Shown here piece after piece: positions 16,079 through 24,472 of a stretch of 64,000 nt of DNA (within the stretch, counting starts at the first letter, position 1; each line of letters opens with the position of its first letter). The translations under genes and the position numbers were made by a program. The stretch comes from Sphingomicrobium nitratireducens. Lineage in GTDB: Bacteria; Pseudomonadota; Alphaproteobacteria; Sphingomonadales; Sphingomonadaceae. Location: the NCBI RefSeq assembly GCF_026157035.1, contig NZ_JANJZA010000001.1:971001-1035000 (forward strand), in the 5' to 3' direction. The notes beneath the pieces are model-generated. The model ran no database searches and had not been told where the DNA came from. It saw nothing but the letters and a program-made list of their open reading frames with translations.

Positions 16079-17460
16079 CAGCCGCGCGCGCCGATCTCGT
16101 CGAGCATCGACCTCGCAAGAAGCATCAGGCTGTCGTCGCGCGCGCCCATGACGACGACGATGTCTCCCTCGCGCGCCTGGTCGACGATGCGGGTGGCGAT
16201 CGCCTGTCGGTCGGCGATGTGGGTCGCCGTGCCGCCCGCCTCGCAGACCGCCTCCGCCAGCCAGTCGGAGCCGCGGCTCCTGTCGACCGTGCCGCCCTGG
16301 TAGACGGGGTCGGGAAAATAAAGACTGTCGGCGGGGCCCAGCAATTCGGCAAAGGTCTTCGCCAGCTCTTCGCCCATCTGCCGGAGCGGGCCGTAGCCGT
16401 GCGGCTGAAAAAGCACGTGCAGGGGGCGCCCGCTGGCCCGGAGCGTCGTCAGCGTGGCGGCGACCTTGTCCGGGTTGTGCCCGAAATCGTCGTAGACGGT
16501 GATCCCGAACGCCTCGCCGACCTTTTCGAGGCGACGCTTGAGCCCGGCGAAATCGCGAAGCGATGCGGCGGCTTCGTCGAGCGGCACGCCGACCGCATCG
16601 GCCGCGGCCAGCGCTGCCAGCGCGTTCGAGGCATTGTGCGCGCCGGGCATCGGGACGGTGACCTCGACGATATGGTGGCGGTGATGGAGCACGAAGTGAC
16701 TGGCGTCCGCCTCGAGGCGAAGGTCCGCGCCGTAATAGTCGAGCCCCTCGTTTCCGAAGCCGTAGGTGCGCGCGCCGTCGATTTCCAGCGCGGTCGCTTC
16801 CGCGTCGTCGCCGTTGACGAGGGCCGCGCCCGCCGCGTTGCCGAAGTCGGTGAATAAGCGCCTCAATTCGTCGAGCCCCTTATGGTCGAGCGTGACGTTG
16901 TGGATGATCGCGACACCCGGGCGGTAGAGCGCGATCGAGCCGTCGCTCTCGTCGACTTCGGAAACGAACAGGTCGGGATCGCCCGCCAGCGCGGAGGCGA
17001 AGGGGGCGTCGTCGTTCGCGAAATTCTTCATCACCGCGCCGTTCATGACGGTCGGATCGCGCCCCGAGGCATGAAGCATCCAACCGATCATGCCGGTCAC
17101 GGTCGACTTGCCGCTGGTGCCGCCGACCGCGACCGAGCAGCGCGCGGCGTTGAGCAGTTCGGCGAGGAGTTGCGGGCGCGTCTGTCGCGGCAGGCCGAGC
17201 GCATTCGCGGCCGCGACGTCGGGCACGCTGTCCTCGATCGCGGCGGAGGCGACGAGGGTCATGCCCTGCGCTACGCCGCTTCCGTCCTGCGGGTGGAGTT
17301 CGACGCCCAGTCTTTCGAGATAATCGAACTTGGTAGCGACGCGGCCAGCATCGAGCGAGCGGTCGGAGCCCGACACCTTGGCCCCGCGTGCAGCGACGAT
17401 CGCGGCGAGCGGGAGCATGCCGCTCCCCCCGATGCCGCAGAAGAAATAGTGGTTGGTCAT
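16078..17460 (-). CDS. Mur ligase family protein (MurC/Mpl-like)
   Basis: 460 residues with all three Mur ligase domains: N-terminal GIGGSGMLPLAAIVAARG (UDP-sugar side), central ATP loop GGTSGKSTVTGM, EVDESDGS, NVTLDHKG, and C-terminal VYDDFGHNPDKVAATL. The P-loop is GTSGKST where MurC and Mpl usually have GTHGKTT. It is outside any division/cell-wall cluster and is divergent from an LD-carboxypeptidase, so tripeptide recycling (Mpl role: joining L-Ala-D-Glu-mDAP to UDP-MurNAc) is my preferred reading; the C-terminal FQPHGYGP is more MurC-like. The ATG at 17458-17460 is used rather than the TTG just before it. Confidence 0.85.
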   Translation of the reverse strand: MTNHYFFCGIGGSGMLPLAAIVAARGAKVSGSDRSLDAGRVATKFDYLERLGVELHPQDGSGVAQGMTLVASAAIEDSVPDVAAANALGLPRQTRPQLLAELLNAARCSVAVGGTSGKSTVTGMIGWMLHASGRDPTVMNGAVMKNFANDDAPFASALAGDPDLFVSEVDESDGSIALYRPGVAIIHNVTLDHKGLDELRRLFTDFGNAAGAALVNGDDAEATALEIDGARTYGFGNEGLDYYGADLRLEADASHFVLHHRHHIVEVTVPMPGAHNASNALAALAAADAVGVPLDEAAASLRDFAGLKRRLEKVGEAFGITVYDDFGHNPDKVAATLTTLRASGRPLHVLFQPHGYGPLRQMGEELAKTFAELLGPADSLYFPDPVYQGGTVDRSRGSDWLAEAVCEAGGTATHIADRQAIATRIVDQAREGDIVVVMGARDDSLMLLARSMLDEIGARG

Positions 17461-17508
17461 CAAGACCGCCTATGCGAGATGCGGAGCGCTGAGGCAATCG
17501 GAGGACCC

Positions 17509-18324
17509 ATGAAGATCGCCGTCGTCGCGCCGAGTTGCCCGCTCGATGAGGTCGCCGCCCGCCGCACGGCGGAGCGTGCGACCCGCTTCGGCGCGGAGCT
17601 TCACTTCCACCCGCAATGTTTTTCGCAGGCCGGGCATTTCGCCGGGCCGGACGACGAACGCCGCGCGGCGTTGCTCGAGGTGATGGCCGACGAGGAGATC
17701 GACGCGGTATGGTTCGCCCGGGGTGGCTACGGGTCGAACAGGATCGCGCACTCGATCATGCGCGCGCTGCCGCCCGAAGCGTTCGACAAGACCTACATGG
17801 GCTATTCGGACGCAGGCTTCCTGCTCGCGGGGCTGCACAAGGCGGGCTGCCGGGTAGCGCATGGCCCGATGCCGCAGGACGCGCTTCGCGAGGGAGGCGA
17901 GGCGGCAATCGACCGCGCGCTCGGCTGGCTGGCGCAAGGCGCGAAGGACGCGCTCGAGCCGGGCCTGTCGGACGGCGTACCCGCGATGGCGTTCAATCTC
18001 ACGGTGCTGTCGCACCTGCTCGGCACCGAACTCGAACCCGATTTCACGGGCGTCGACCTCATCGTCGAGGAAGTCTCGGAGTACGAGTACAGGATCGACC
18101 GCGCGCTGTTCCACGTCACCGGGCAGGACAGCGTGCGCAAGGCACTGCGCATGCGCATGGGGCGGATGAGCGACATCCCCGAGAACGACCGGCCGTTCGG
18201 CAGCGATGTCGGTCACATCTTCGCCGACTGGTGCGCGCGCTCGGGGGTCGTGTTCGCGGGTGCTGCCGACGTGGGTCACGACGCCGCCAACCGGGTGGTC
18301 CCGTTCGGCGCGCGCAGCGCCTGA
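17509..18324 (+). CDS. ldcA: Muropeptide LD-carboxypeptidase (peptidase S66, LdcA)
   Basis: 271 residues. S66 features: N-terminal IAVVAPSCPLDEVAARR, ARGGYGSNRI, the nucleophile Ser in MGYSDAGFLL, the Glu in IVEEVSEYEYRIDR and the His in AADVGHDAANRV. LdcA removes the terminal D-Ala from murein tetrapeptides in the cytoplasm, giving tripeptide for reuse. The ATG has GGAGGACCC directly upstream. It is 48 bases from, and divergent to, the Mur ligase that could use its product. Confidence 0.92.
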   Translation: MKIAVVAPSCPLDEVAARRTAERATRFGAELHFHPQCFSQAGHFAGPDDERRAALLEVMADEEIDAVWFARGGYGSNRIAHSIMRALPPEAFDKTYMGYSDAGFLLAGLHKAGCRVAHGPMPQDALREGGEAAIDRALGWLAQGAKDALEPGLSDGVPAMAFNLTVLSHLLGTELEPDFTGVDLIVEEVSEYEYRIDRALFHVTGQDSVRKALRMRMGRMSDIPENDRPFGSDVGHIFADWCARSGVVFAGAADVGHDAANRVVPFGARSA

Positions 18325-18436
18325 TCCGGCCCTCCCGGGCAAATTAACCACGAAAGCGCGATTTTCCTCTGGCAAGCCCCTTGCGCACTAGAGAGGATTG
18401 CGCTCTACCTTAGGGCAGAACAACAGGAGGGAAATA

Positions 18437-18703
18437 ATGGCAGAAGGTACTGGTCGGAAAGCAGGGGGCGGCTTGGCTCGCCCGGTGACCCCGTCGCCCG
18501 AACTCGCGGCGATCGTCGGGTCCAATCCGCTTCCGCGCAGCGAGGTTGTTTCGAAGGTGTGGGCGCACATCCGTGCCAACAACCTCCAGAATCCGCAGAA
18601 TAAGCGGGAAATCCTCGCCGACGACAAGCTGCAGAAGGTGTTCGGCACCGACCGCTGCACCATGTTCGAGATGAACAAGCATCTCTCGAAGCATCTGAGC
18701 TAG
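18437..18703 (+). CDS. SWIB/MDM2 domain protein
   Basis: 88 residues, nearly all SWIB domain: LAAIVGSNPLPRSEVVSKVW, HIRANNLQNPQNKREILADD, KLQKVFGTDRCTMFEMNKHL. Bacterial stand-alone SWIB proteins (also in chlamydiae and many alphaproteobacteria) are thought to act on DNA or chromatin-like structures, but the role is not settled. CAGGAGGG before the ATG gives a strong start. Two terminators follow. Confidence 0.92.
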   Translation: MAEGTGRKAGGGLARPVTPSPELAAIVGSNPLPRSEVVSKVWAHIRANNLQNPQNKREILADDKLQKVFGTDRCTMFEMNKHLSKHLS

Positions 18704-18708
18704 TCGCC

Positions 18709-18729
18709 GTCCCGCAAGGGACTGTTTTT
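18709..18729 (+). terminator. Short intrinsic terminator after the SWIB gene
   Basis: GTCCC-GCAA-GGGAC followed by TGTTTTTG, six bases after the stop codon. Confidence 0.65.
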
Positions 18730-18730
18730 G

Positions 18731-18766
18731 GAAAGGGCGTGGCGTTTGCCGCGCCCTTTCTTTTTG
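18731..18766 (+). terminator. Second intrinsic terminator after the SWIB gene
   Basis: GGGCG-T-GGC / GCC-G-CGCCC stem with a GTTT loop, then TTTCTTTTT. With the preceding hairpin it makes a tandem stop. Confidence 0.75.
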
Positions 18767-18814
18767 CGCGACTCACGAGGGGAATCGGGCTTCTTGGGGG
18801 CGAGAAATACCGCC

Positions 18815-19555
18815 TCAGGCCCGCACGGCGCTGTCGAGCGGCTCGGAAGTGACCGGATAGCCCCTGCCATCGGGGATACAGACGTGCTTCCCGCCGTCCC
18901 GCTCCTCGACCCAAGGAACGATACGCTCGAGCGATTGGGCGGCGGCGTCGACAAAGGCCTCATCGAGGCTCGAAAAGCGCGCGAGGCGTTCCAGGTTGCG
19001 CTTGGTCGGGAAGATCGCGCTGGCCTCGCCCGAGGCGATGCGTTCCAGCATGGCGCGCGCGGACGTCCAGCAGGCCTCGCTCAGTTCGCTTTGCTGGACC
19101 GCGATGTCCCAGTCGCCATCGGGAACGCGGGCAAGCATGAACCACGTGTCGAAGCGGCGCGCGAGCTGCATCTTGGGTGCCCAGCGCGCGAAAGGGGCGA
19201 TCCCGCCAAGATCGAGCGACAGGCCGCGCGCGGCGACGAGGTCGGCGAGTGTCGTGCCATCATTGACCGCGTCCTGTAGCACACGACCGTCTTGCGACGA
19301 GGGCAGTGGCGTCAGGCCGACGGGGATTCCCACTTCCTCGAGCGTTTCGCGGACCGCCGCGACCTTGGCGGCCGCGATTTCATCACCGTCGGCAAGGGCG
19401 TGGTCGCCGGCATCGATGCGTCCCCCGGGAAAGACCCAGGCGCCCCCCGCGAACGCCATGTCGCTGGTCCGACGCACCATGAGATATTCGGGCAGGTCGC
19501 CGCGCTCGCGACCGAGGATCAGCGTGGCGGCGGGGATATAGTCGGGCTCGTCCAT
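18815..19555 (-). CDS. NUDIX hydrolase (NUDT19/CoA-pyrophosphatase-like group)
   Basis: 246 residues. The N-terminal strand IPAATLILGRERGDLPEYLM leads into WVFPGGRIDAGD and the NUDIX helix AAVRETLEEVGIPVG; the spacing between GG and RETLEE is longer than the canonical GX5EX7 box, as in NUDT7/NUDT19-type enzymes. The substrate may be CoA or another nucleotide derivative; this is inferred from shape only. I start at the ATG at 19553-19555, downstream of the terminator of the upstream lipoprotein gene. Confidence 0.85.
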   Translation of the reverse strand: MDEPDYIPAATLILGRERGDLPEYLMVRRTSDMAFAGGAWVFPGGRIDAGDHALADGDEIAAAKVAAVRETLEEVGIPVGLTPLPSSQDGRVLQDAVNDGTTLADLVAARGLSLDLGGIAPFARWAPKMQLARRFDTWFMLARVPDGDWDIAVQQSELSEACWTSARAMLERIASGEASAIFPTKRNLERLARFSSLDEAFVDAAAQSLERIVPWVEERDGGKHVCIPDGRGYPVTSEPLDSAVRA

Positions 19556-19585
19556 CTGAGGATCGGCATAGGCACGGCGCGCGAA

Positions 19586-19624
19586 CAAGAAAAGGGCCGG
19601 CGCACCACGCGGCGTGCCGGCCCC
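19586..19624 (-). terminator. Intrinsic terminator after the 95-residue lipoprotein gene
   Basis: A stem of about 8-13 bp centred on GGGCCGGC / GCCGGCCC, followed on the minus strand by CTTTTCTTG. Confidence 0.65.
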
Positions 19625-19646
19625 TCTCGCAAGGTTCGCAGGGGCG

Positions 19647-19934
19647 TTACAGCCCGACCACGTCCTCGGTCTCGCCGCCATCGGCGTGGATGTCGGCGGC
19701 GTCGATCTCGTCGGCCTTCTTCTCGCCCGCTTCCTCGAGCGCGTCGGCCTGCGCTTCGAGCGCCTCCTCGGCAGCCTCGTTCATCGCGGCGTCGGCCTGG
19801 GCCTCGAGCGAATCCGCCTCGTTCTCGTAGGCGTCCTCGACGGCGTCGGCGGCGGCGTCATCGCCCTGGCCGCCGCAGGCGGCGATGGCGAGCGAACCGG
19901 CCGCAACAATGGCAAAACGCAAGCTGGTCTTCAT
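19647..19934 (-). CDS. Small acidic lipoprotein
   Basis: 95 residues. Signal peptide with lipobox IAAC (Cys about 20), then GGQGDDAAADAVEDAYENEA and an Ala/Glu/Asp-rich helical tail that looks coiled-coil-like. It is a paralogue of the next gene (20043-20297), sharing the ACGGQGDDA junction. No known function; probably anchored in the periplasmic face of an envelope membrane. Confidence 0.75.
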   Translation of the reverse strand: MKTSLRFAIVAAGSLAIAACGGQGDDAAADAVEDAYENEADSLEAQADAAMNEAAEEALEAQADALEEAGEKKADEIDAADIHADGGETEDVVGL

Positions 19935-19985
19935 GATTGTCCTTTCTGCACATAACGAAAAGGCCGGGACGAGCCCGACCTTCCC

Positions 19986-20031
19986 GAAAAAATCGGGGCG
20001 GGTCGCTTCCTAGAGGAAAGCGGACCCGCCC
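19986..20031 (-). terminator. Intrinsic terminator after the 84-residue lipoprotein gene
   Basis: A long stem GGGCGGGTC-GCTT-CC / GG-AAAGC-GGACCCGCCC (19996-20031) with a TAGA loop, followed on the minus strand by CGATTTTTTCG. Confidence 0.8.
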
Positions 20032-20042
20032 GAAAGACGGAC

Positions 20043-20297
20043 TTACTCGACGACCGGATCCGCGTCGTCGATCGCCTCTTCCTTGGCGTCGCCCATTTCT
20101 TCCATCTGCTCGGCCTGCGCTTCGAGCGCATCGGCCTCGGCCTCGGTCGCAGCGTTGTCGGCCGCATCCTCGAGGCTTTCCGCCTGGGCGTCATACTGGT
20201 CTTCGACGGCGTCACCGAGCGCGTCGTCGCCCTGGCCGCCGCAAGCGGCAAGCGCGAGCGAAGCAGCACCGGCGATCGCAAAAGCAATTTTCTTCAT
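20043..20297 (-). CDS. Small acidic lipoprotein
   Basis: 84 residues. Lipobox LAAC at the end of a short signal peptide, then GGQGDDALGDAVEDQYDAQ and a very acidic, Ala-rich helix ending DDADPVVE. Paralogous to the gene at 19647-19934; each has its own terminator, so they are separate units. Function unknown. Confidence 0.75.
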   Translation of the reverse strand: MKKIAFAIAGAASLALAACGGQGDDALGDAVEDQYDAQAESLEDAADNAATEAEADALEAQAEQMEEMGDAKEEAIDDADPVVE

Positions 20298-20412
20298 TGG
20301 ATAGTCCCCTTCAATTCATTCCGTGTGGTGGCGTCAAAGCCTCAGCAACAGAACGGTTCCAACGCAGGCCACTTAAAGACGGTTCCGCTTGCGTCACGAA
20401 AAGTCAATTGTC

Positions 20413-20441
20413 TTGTCTGCGCGAAGGGCAGCGCCTATCTA
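20413..20441 (+). promoter_or_regulatory. Promoter of the tmRNA gene
   Basis: TTGTCT (20413-20418) and TATCTA (20436-20441) with exactly 17 bp between them. Transcription would start near 20448, just ahead of the tmRNA acceptor piece. Confidence 0.55.
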
Positions 20442-20447
20442 GGGAGG

Positions 20448-20800
20448 GCCGGTTTTCCGGCTATGTCGGTAGAGTATCGCGTGGAATAGGCATTTCGGAC
20501 CCGGGGGGCAGTACCCCGGCGCCTCCACCACCAGCCCCGCCACGATCGGGATTGCTGATGGGGGCGAAACAGGATCGACGAGTGCAATAAAGGCGCGGTT
20601 GCCGATCGGTATGAGACCACCGTGACGGCTCATTTTCACAAGTGCCAACGATAACGAGGCGCTCGCTATTGCTGCGTAACAAGTAACCTCACGGTGAACG
20701 TTACAAAGCCATAAGCGCGGTCGGACCCCACCGGGCAACAGAAGGGGATTCCAGCGGTTTGGGGGGTACCGGGCAACAGAAACCCCCCACTTCCTTCCCG
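20448..20800 (+). ncRNA. ssrA: Transfer-messenger RNA, permuted two-piece form
   Basis: tmRNA rescues ribosomes stalled on broken mRNA. The gene is circularly permuted, as in alphaproteobacteria: the acceptor piece comes first and ends CGCCTCCACCA at 20530, and the coding piece begins GGGGGCGAAACAGGATCGAC at 20560. The two ends pair over seven bases (GGGGGCG with CGCCTCC). The tag frame starts with GCC at 20644 and reads ANDNEALAIAA before TAA at 20677-20679. GC-rich pseudoknot sequence follows, including paired GGGGGGT / AACCCCCC near 20761-20788. The bases between 20530 and 20560 should be removed during maturation. Outer ends are approximate. Confidence 0.93.
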
Positions 20801-20855
20801 GCTCGAAACAATCTATCGGGGTGCAACTTAACCTGCATCAACCGGGGGACCGATC

Positions 20856-22892
20856 ATGCGCACCCGTTTTCTTCTTGCCGCCCTTCTTGCCGGCACGTCT
20901 GCCGCCGCCTTTGCCGAGCCGGTCCCCAAGGACCAACTGATGGTGCCGCCCGAAAGCGCGCAGGAATATCTCGTCGTCTCGCCCACCAACACGCATGGCA
21001 GCGAGTGGATGTGGACGACGGACGATGGCGCGCTCGCCTATCGCAAGTCGCAGAGCCTGCGCGGATGGATCACCGAAACCGATGCGCTGGTGAGGCTCGA
21101 CGATCACGGCATGCCGGTTTCGCTCGAAGTGCGCGGCGTGACCACCGAGGGCGATGCCGCGGAGACGTTCTCGATCGCGGACGGTTCGGCGACATGGTCG
21201 GACGGGATCGCCGATGGCGAGGCGCCGGCGGGCAAGTTCTACCTCAACAAGGGCGGACCCGGCATCATGATGGGGACGCTGGCCGAAGCGCTCTACGACC
21301 ATGAAGGGCCGCTCGACCTTTATCCGGGCGGGTCGGCCAGCATGCGTCTCGCCAAGGAAATCCATCTTGAGGACGAGAGCGGCGACCAGCATCTCGGCCT
21401 CTATTATATCGACGGGCTGGACACGCAGCCGCGCCCGGTATGGCTGACTGCGGACGGCGATTTCTTCGCCTATGTCGGCTACATGGGGCTGCTGCCCAAG
21501 GGTTATGAGGAGCACTACCTCTCCTTGAAGGCGATCCAGGAAGAGATTGCGGGAGAGGAGGTGCGCGCGGTCGCGGCTCAGTTCCTGACCGATGAGGCGC
21601 GCAAGCCGCTCCTCATCGACAATGTCATGCTGTTCGATGCCGATGCCGGCGCATTCGTCGCCGACCAGGCGGTGATGGTCGAGGGCGGCAAGATCGTCGC
21701 CGTCGGGCCTGCCGGTTCGATCGCGCCGGTCAAAGGCGCGCGGCTGATCGACGGGCGCGGCAAGAGCCTGGTGCCGGGCCTGTGGGACAGTCACGCCCAT
21801 GTCGATGACGGCTACGGCATGCTGCAGAACCTTGCCTACGGCCACACCTCGCATCGCAGCCCCGGCATGGGCATCGAGGACTATGTGCGGCTCGAAAAGG
21901 CACGCAAGGCAGGCGAAATCCTCGCCCCCGAGACGTTCGCGGCGCAGATCATCGATGCGGTCCATCCCTTGTCGGCGCAGGGCGCGACCCTGGTCGACAG
22001 CGAGGAAGCCGCGATCGAGGCGGTGCGCGAAATCCACGATGCGGGCATGTGGGGCGTCAAGTTCTACACCTCGATGAACCCCGACTGGATCGCGCCCGCC
22101 GCAGCCGAAGCGCACAGACTCGGCATGCATGTCGCGGGGCATATCCCGGCGACGATGCGCCCGCTCGACGCGGTGCGCGCGGGCTATGACGAGATCACCC
22201 ACCTCAACTTCGCGATCATGCAGGCGCTGCCGCAATCGGTGGTCGACGTGTCGAATACGGCGGCGCGCTTCGAGGGACCGGCGCAGTACGGCAAGGACGT
22301 CGATCTCGACAGCGACGAGATGAAGGCCTTCATCGCCGAACTGGTCGAGCGCGGGACCATCGTCGATCCCACGATAATGATCTTCGAAGGCTGGATGACG
22401 ATGGGCGACGAGCGCGCGCTGGCACCGGCCTATGGTCCTTACGCAGGGACGATGCCGGTGGTGTTCGAGCGGGGCCTCTATGCGGGCGGCTATCCGCTGT
22501 TTGCGGACCTGAAGCGCAAGGATTTCGCGGCGAGCTACGCCAAGATGCTCGGCCTGATCGACCGCCTGCACGAAGCGGGTGTGCCGCTGGTGGCGGGCAC
22601 CGACGGGTACGGGATGGAGCTTGTTCGCGAGATCGAACTGTACGAACAGGCCGGCTTGTCGAAGGAAGAAGCGCTGCGCAGCGCGACCATCGTGCCAGCC
22701 GAGGTGGTCGGCGTGGATGAACGGACGGGCTCGATCCGCGTCGGCAAGGAAGCCGACCTGCTGCTCGTCGACGGGGATGTGTCGGCCGATCTCGGCGCGC
22801 TCCGCCGGATCGATCTCGTCGTCAGCGACGGCGTTGCGATGGACGGCGATGCGCTGCGCAAGGCCGCGGGGTTCAGCGGGCGCTCGAAATAG
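20856..22892 (+). CDS. Secreted amidohydrolase family protein
   Basis: 678 residues. Signal peptide (1-20, ending AFA), an N-terminal beta-rich region of about 240 residues not assigned to a known domain, then a metal-dependent amidohydrolase domain: LIDNVMLFDADAGAFV, metal-binding DSHAHVDD, WGVKFYTS, HVAGHIPATM, THLNFAIM and the catalytic Asp in VAGTDGYG; it ends with the usual beta-sandwich (RIGKEADLLLVDG-like). Relatives act on dipeptides or imides in the periplasm; the substrate here is unknown. It starts 56 bases after the tmRNA, with GGGGGACC upstream. Confidence 0.88.
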   Translation: MRTRFLLAALLAGTSAAAFAEPVPKDQLMVPPESAQEYLVVSPTNTHGSEWMWTTDDGALAYRKSQSLRGWITETDALVRLDDHGMPVSLEVRGVTTEGDAAETFSIADGSATWSDGIADGEAPAGKFYLNKGGPGIMMGTLAEALYDHEGPLDLYPGGSASMRLAKEIHLEDESGDQHLGLYYIDGLDTQPRPVWLTADGDFFAYVGYMGLLPKGYEEHYLSLKAIQEEIAGEEVRAVAAQFLTDEARKPLLIDNVMLFDADAGAFVADQAVMVEGGKIVAVGPAGSIAPVKGARLIDGRGKSLVPGLWDSHAHVDDGYGMLQNLAYGHTSHRSPGMGIEDYVRLEKARKAGEILAPETFAAQIIDAVHPLSAQGATLVDSEEAAIEAVREIHDAGMWGVKFYTSMNPDWIAPAAAEAHRLGMHVAGHIPATMRPLDAVRAGYDEITHLNFAIMQALPQSVVDVSNTAARFEGPAQYGKDVDLDSDEMKAFIAELVERGTIVDPTIMIFEGWMTMGDERALAPAYGPYAGTMPVVFERGLYAGGYPLFADLKRKDFAASYAKMLGLIDRLHEAGVPLVAGTDGYGMELVREIELYEQAGLSKEEALRSATIVPAEVVGVDERTGSIRVGKEADLLLVDGDVSADLGALRRIDLVVSDGVAMDGDALRKAAGFSGRSK

Positions 22893-22895
22893 GGC

Positions 22896-23321
22896 TCAGA
22901 CGTGACTGGACTGGCGGGCGGCGCGCATCGCGTCGCTGCCCGCCGCACGTAACGCGCGCGAAACGCCCGATTGCGCCAGCCCTCGGTCGATCGAGCGGGG
23001 CAGCTTCCTGACGAGCGCGTTGATCAGCCGCATCTCGATTTCCGCCTGCCTGCCGCCGCCGGTTTTCGCCAGCGCGTGGATCAGGCCCGAAAAGTCGCGC
23101 ACGTTGAAGCCGCTCATCAGCTCGCGCACGGTGACTTCGGCGAGTTGCGGGGCGAGAAGGTGCGCTTCGGCGCGCGCGTAGCCCATGCTTGCGAGTTCGT
23201 CCTCGAAGCGGGCGGGAAGCGCGTTACGCCAGGCGCGTTCGGCGATCCTGCGCTTGGCGCGGCGGCTGGCGGCGGCGCCGGCATAGAGCGCGGCGAGACC
23301 GACGAGGAACCAGGGCCACAC
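22896..23321 (-). CDS. Hypothetical protein with an N-terminal membrane helix
   Basis: 141 residues from a GTG. One hydrophobic helix (WFLVGLAALYAGAAA, residues 4-18), then a basic, helical cytoplasmic part (RRAKRRIAERAWRNALPARF; FNVRDFSGLIHALAKTGGG). No family recognised. It follows mscL by 3 bases, so the two are co-transcribed; a link with osmotic stress is possible but unproven. Confidence 0.65.
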   Translation of the reverse strand: MWPWFLVGLAALYAGAAASRRAKRRIAERAWRNALPARFEDELASMGYARAEAHLLAPQLAEVTVRELMSGFNVRDFSGLIHALAKTGGGRQAEIEMRLINALVRKLPRSIDRGLAQSGVSRALRAAGSDAMRAARQSSHV

Positions 23322-23324
23322 GGG

Positions 23325-23762
23325 CTAGGGACGATTCTTCAGTGCGTCCCGGATTTCGGTAAGCAACTCGATTTCCGTCGGACCGGACGGCGCCGCCTCT
23401 TCCTTGGCGGCTTCGCGCTCCATCACCTTCTTCGCCTGGCGCACCATCAGGAAGATGATGAAGCCGAGAATGAGGAAGTTGAGGACGGTGGTGAGGAAGG
23501 CGCCCCAGCCGAGCACGGCAGCGCCGGCTTCCTTGAGGTCGGCATAGCTGTTGGGATTGCCCTTGAACCCTTCGGGCAAGTCGCCGAGCAGCAGAAAATA
23601 GTTCGAGAAGTCGAGGCCGCCGAAAATATAGCCGACCAGCGGCATGATGACCTCGTCGGTGAGGCTTGCGGTGATCAGCGCGAACGCCCCGGCGATGATG
23701 ACCGCGACCGCGAGATCGAGGACATTCCCCTTGGCGATGAATTTCTTGAACTCTGCCAGCAT
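23325..23762 (-). CDS. mscL: Large-conductance mechanosensitive channel MscL
   Basis: 145 residues, the normal length. N-terminal amphipathic helix FKKFIAKGNVLDLAVAVIIA leads into TM1 (AVAVIIAGAFALITASLTDEVIMPLVG); TM2 is FLTTVLNFLILGFIIFLMVRQ. The cytoplasmic helix ends LLTEIRDALKNR. MscL opens a wide pore in the inner membrane when turgor rises suddenly. The start has GGGGGAATCGGC upstream. Confidence 0.95.
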   Translation of the reverse strand: MLAEFKKFIAKGNVLDLAVAVIIAGAFALITASLTDEVIMPLVGYIFGGLDFSNYFLLLGDLPEGFKGNPNSYADLKEAGAAVLGWGAFLTTVLNFLILGFIIFLMVRQAKKVMEREAAKEEAAPSGPTEIELLTEIRDALKNRP

Positions 23763-23875
23763 GCCGATTCCCCCTGTGTCGGACTCATGACACTTTATGC
23801 AATCGCGCGGTCATTGAAAGAGGGTAACGATCTTCCTACCTGTATTAGTGACAGTACACACCAGAGGGGAAATCC

Positions 23876-24472
23876 ATGACCAAACTGCGCCGTTTCGGCC
23901 TTCTTGCGCCGCTTGCCGCCCTGACGCTTGCTGGGTGCGGCATCAATTCCGTGCCGACCGCCGAAGAAGAGGTGAACGCGGCATGGGGTAATGTCGAAGC
24001 CGAATATCAGCGCCGCAACGACCTCATCGGCAATCTCGTCGAGACGGTGAAGGCGGCCGCGGGCAGCGAGGAGGATATCCTCACCCAGATTACCGAGGCG
24101 CGTGCCTCGGCGACCTCGGCCAACTTGTCGACCGACCAGCTCGACGACCCGCAGGCGGTGCGCGCCTATTCCGAAGCGCAGGCGCAGCTTGCCGGCGCGC
24201 GCTCGATGCTGGGCACGGTGATCATGGAGAAATATCCCGAACTCCAGTCGCAGCAGCGCTTCTCGGACCTGATGGTCCAGCTCGAGGGAACCGAGAATTC
24301 GATCCTCGTGGCGCGCCGCGACTACAACGAGGCAGTCCAGAACTATAACACGACCATCCGCACCTTCCCCGATGCGATCGGCGCGAAGATCATTCACGGC
24401 GCCGAACCCAAGGTGCCCTTCGAAAGCGCGCCGGGCGCCGACGCGCCCGTCACGGTCGACTTCGACAAGTAG
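23876..24472 (+). CDS. LemA family lipoprotein
   Basis: 198 residues. Lipobox LAGC (Cys about 21), then the LemA helical bundle: VNAAWGNVEAEYQRRNDLIG, LVETVKAAAGSE, YPELQSQQRFSDLMVQLEGT, ARRDYNEAVQNYNTTIRTFP. LemA proteins are membrane-anchored four-helix bundles often encoded with TPM-domain proteins, exactly as here (next gene starts at the following base). The biochemical role is unsettled. Confidence 0.93.
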   Translation: MTKLRRFGLLAPLAALTLAGCGINSVPTAEEEVNAAWGNVEAEYQRRNDLIGNLVETVKAAAGSEEDILTQITEARASATSANLSTDQLDDPQAVRAYSEAQAQLAGARSMLGTVIMEKYPELQSQQRFSDLMVQLEGTENSILVARRDYNEAVQNYNTTIRTFPDAIGAKIIHGAEPKVPFESAPGADAPVTVDFDK

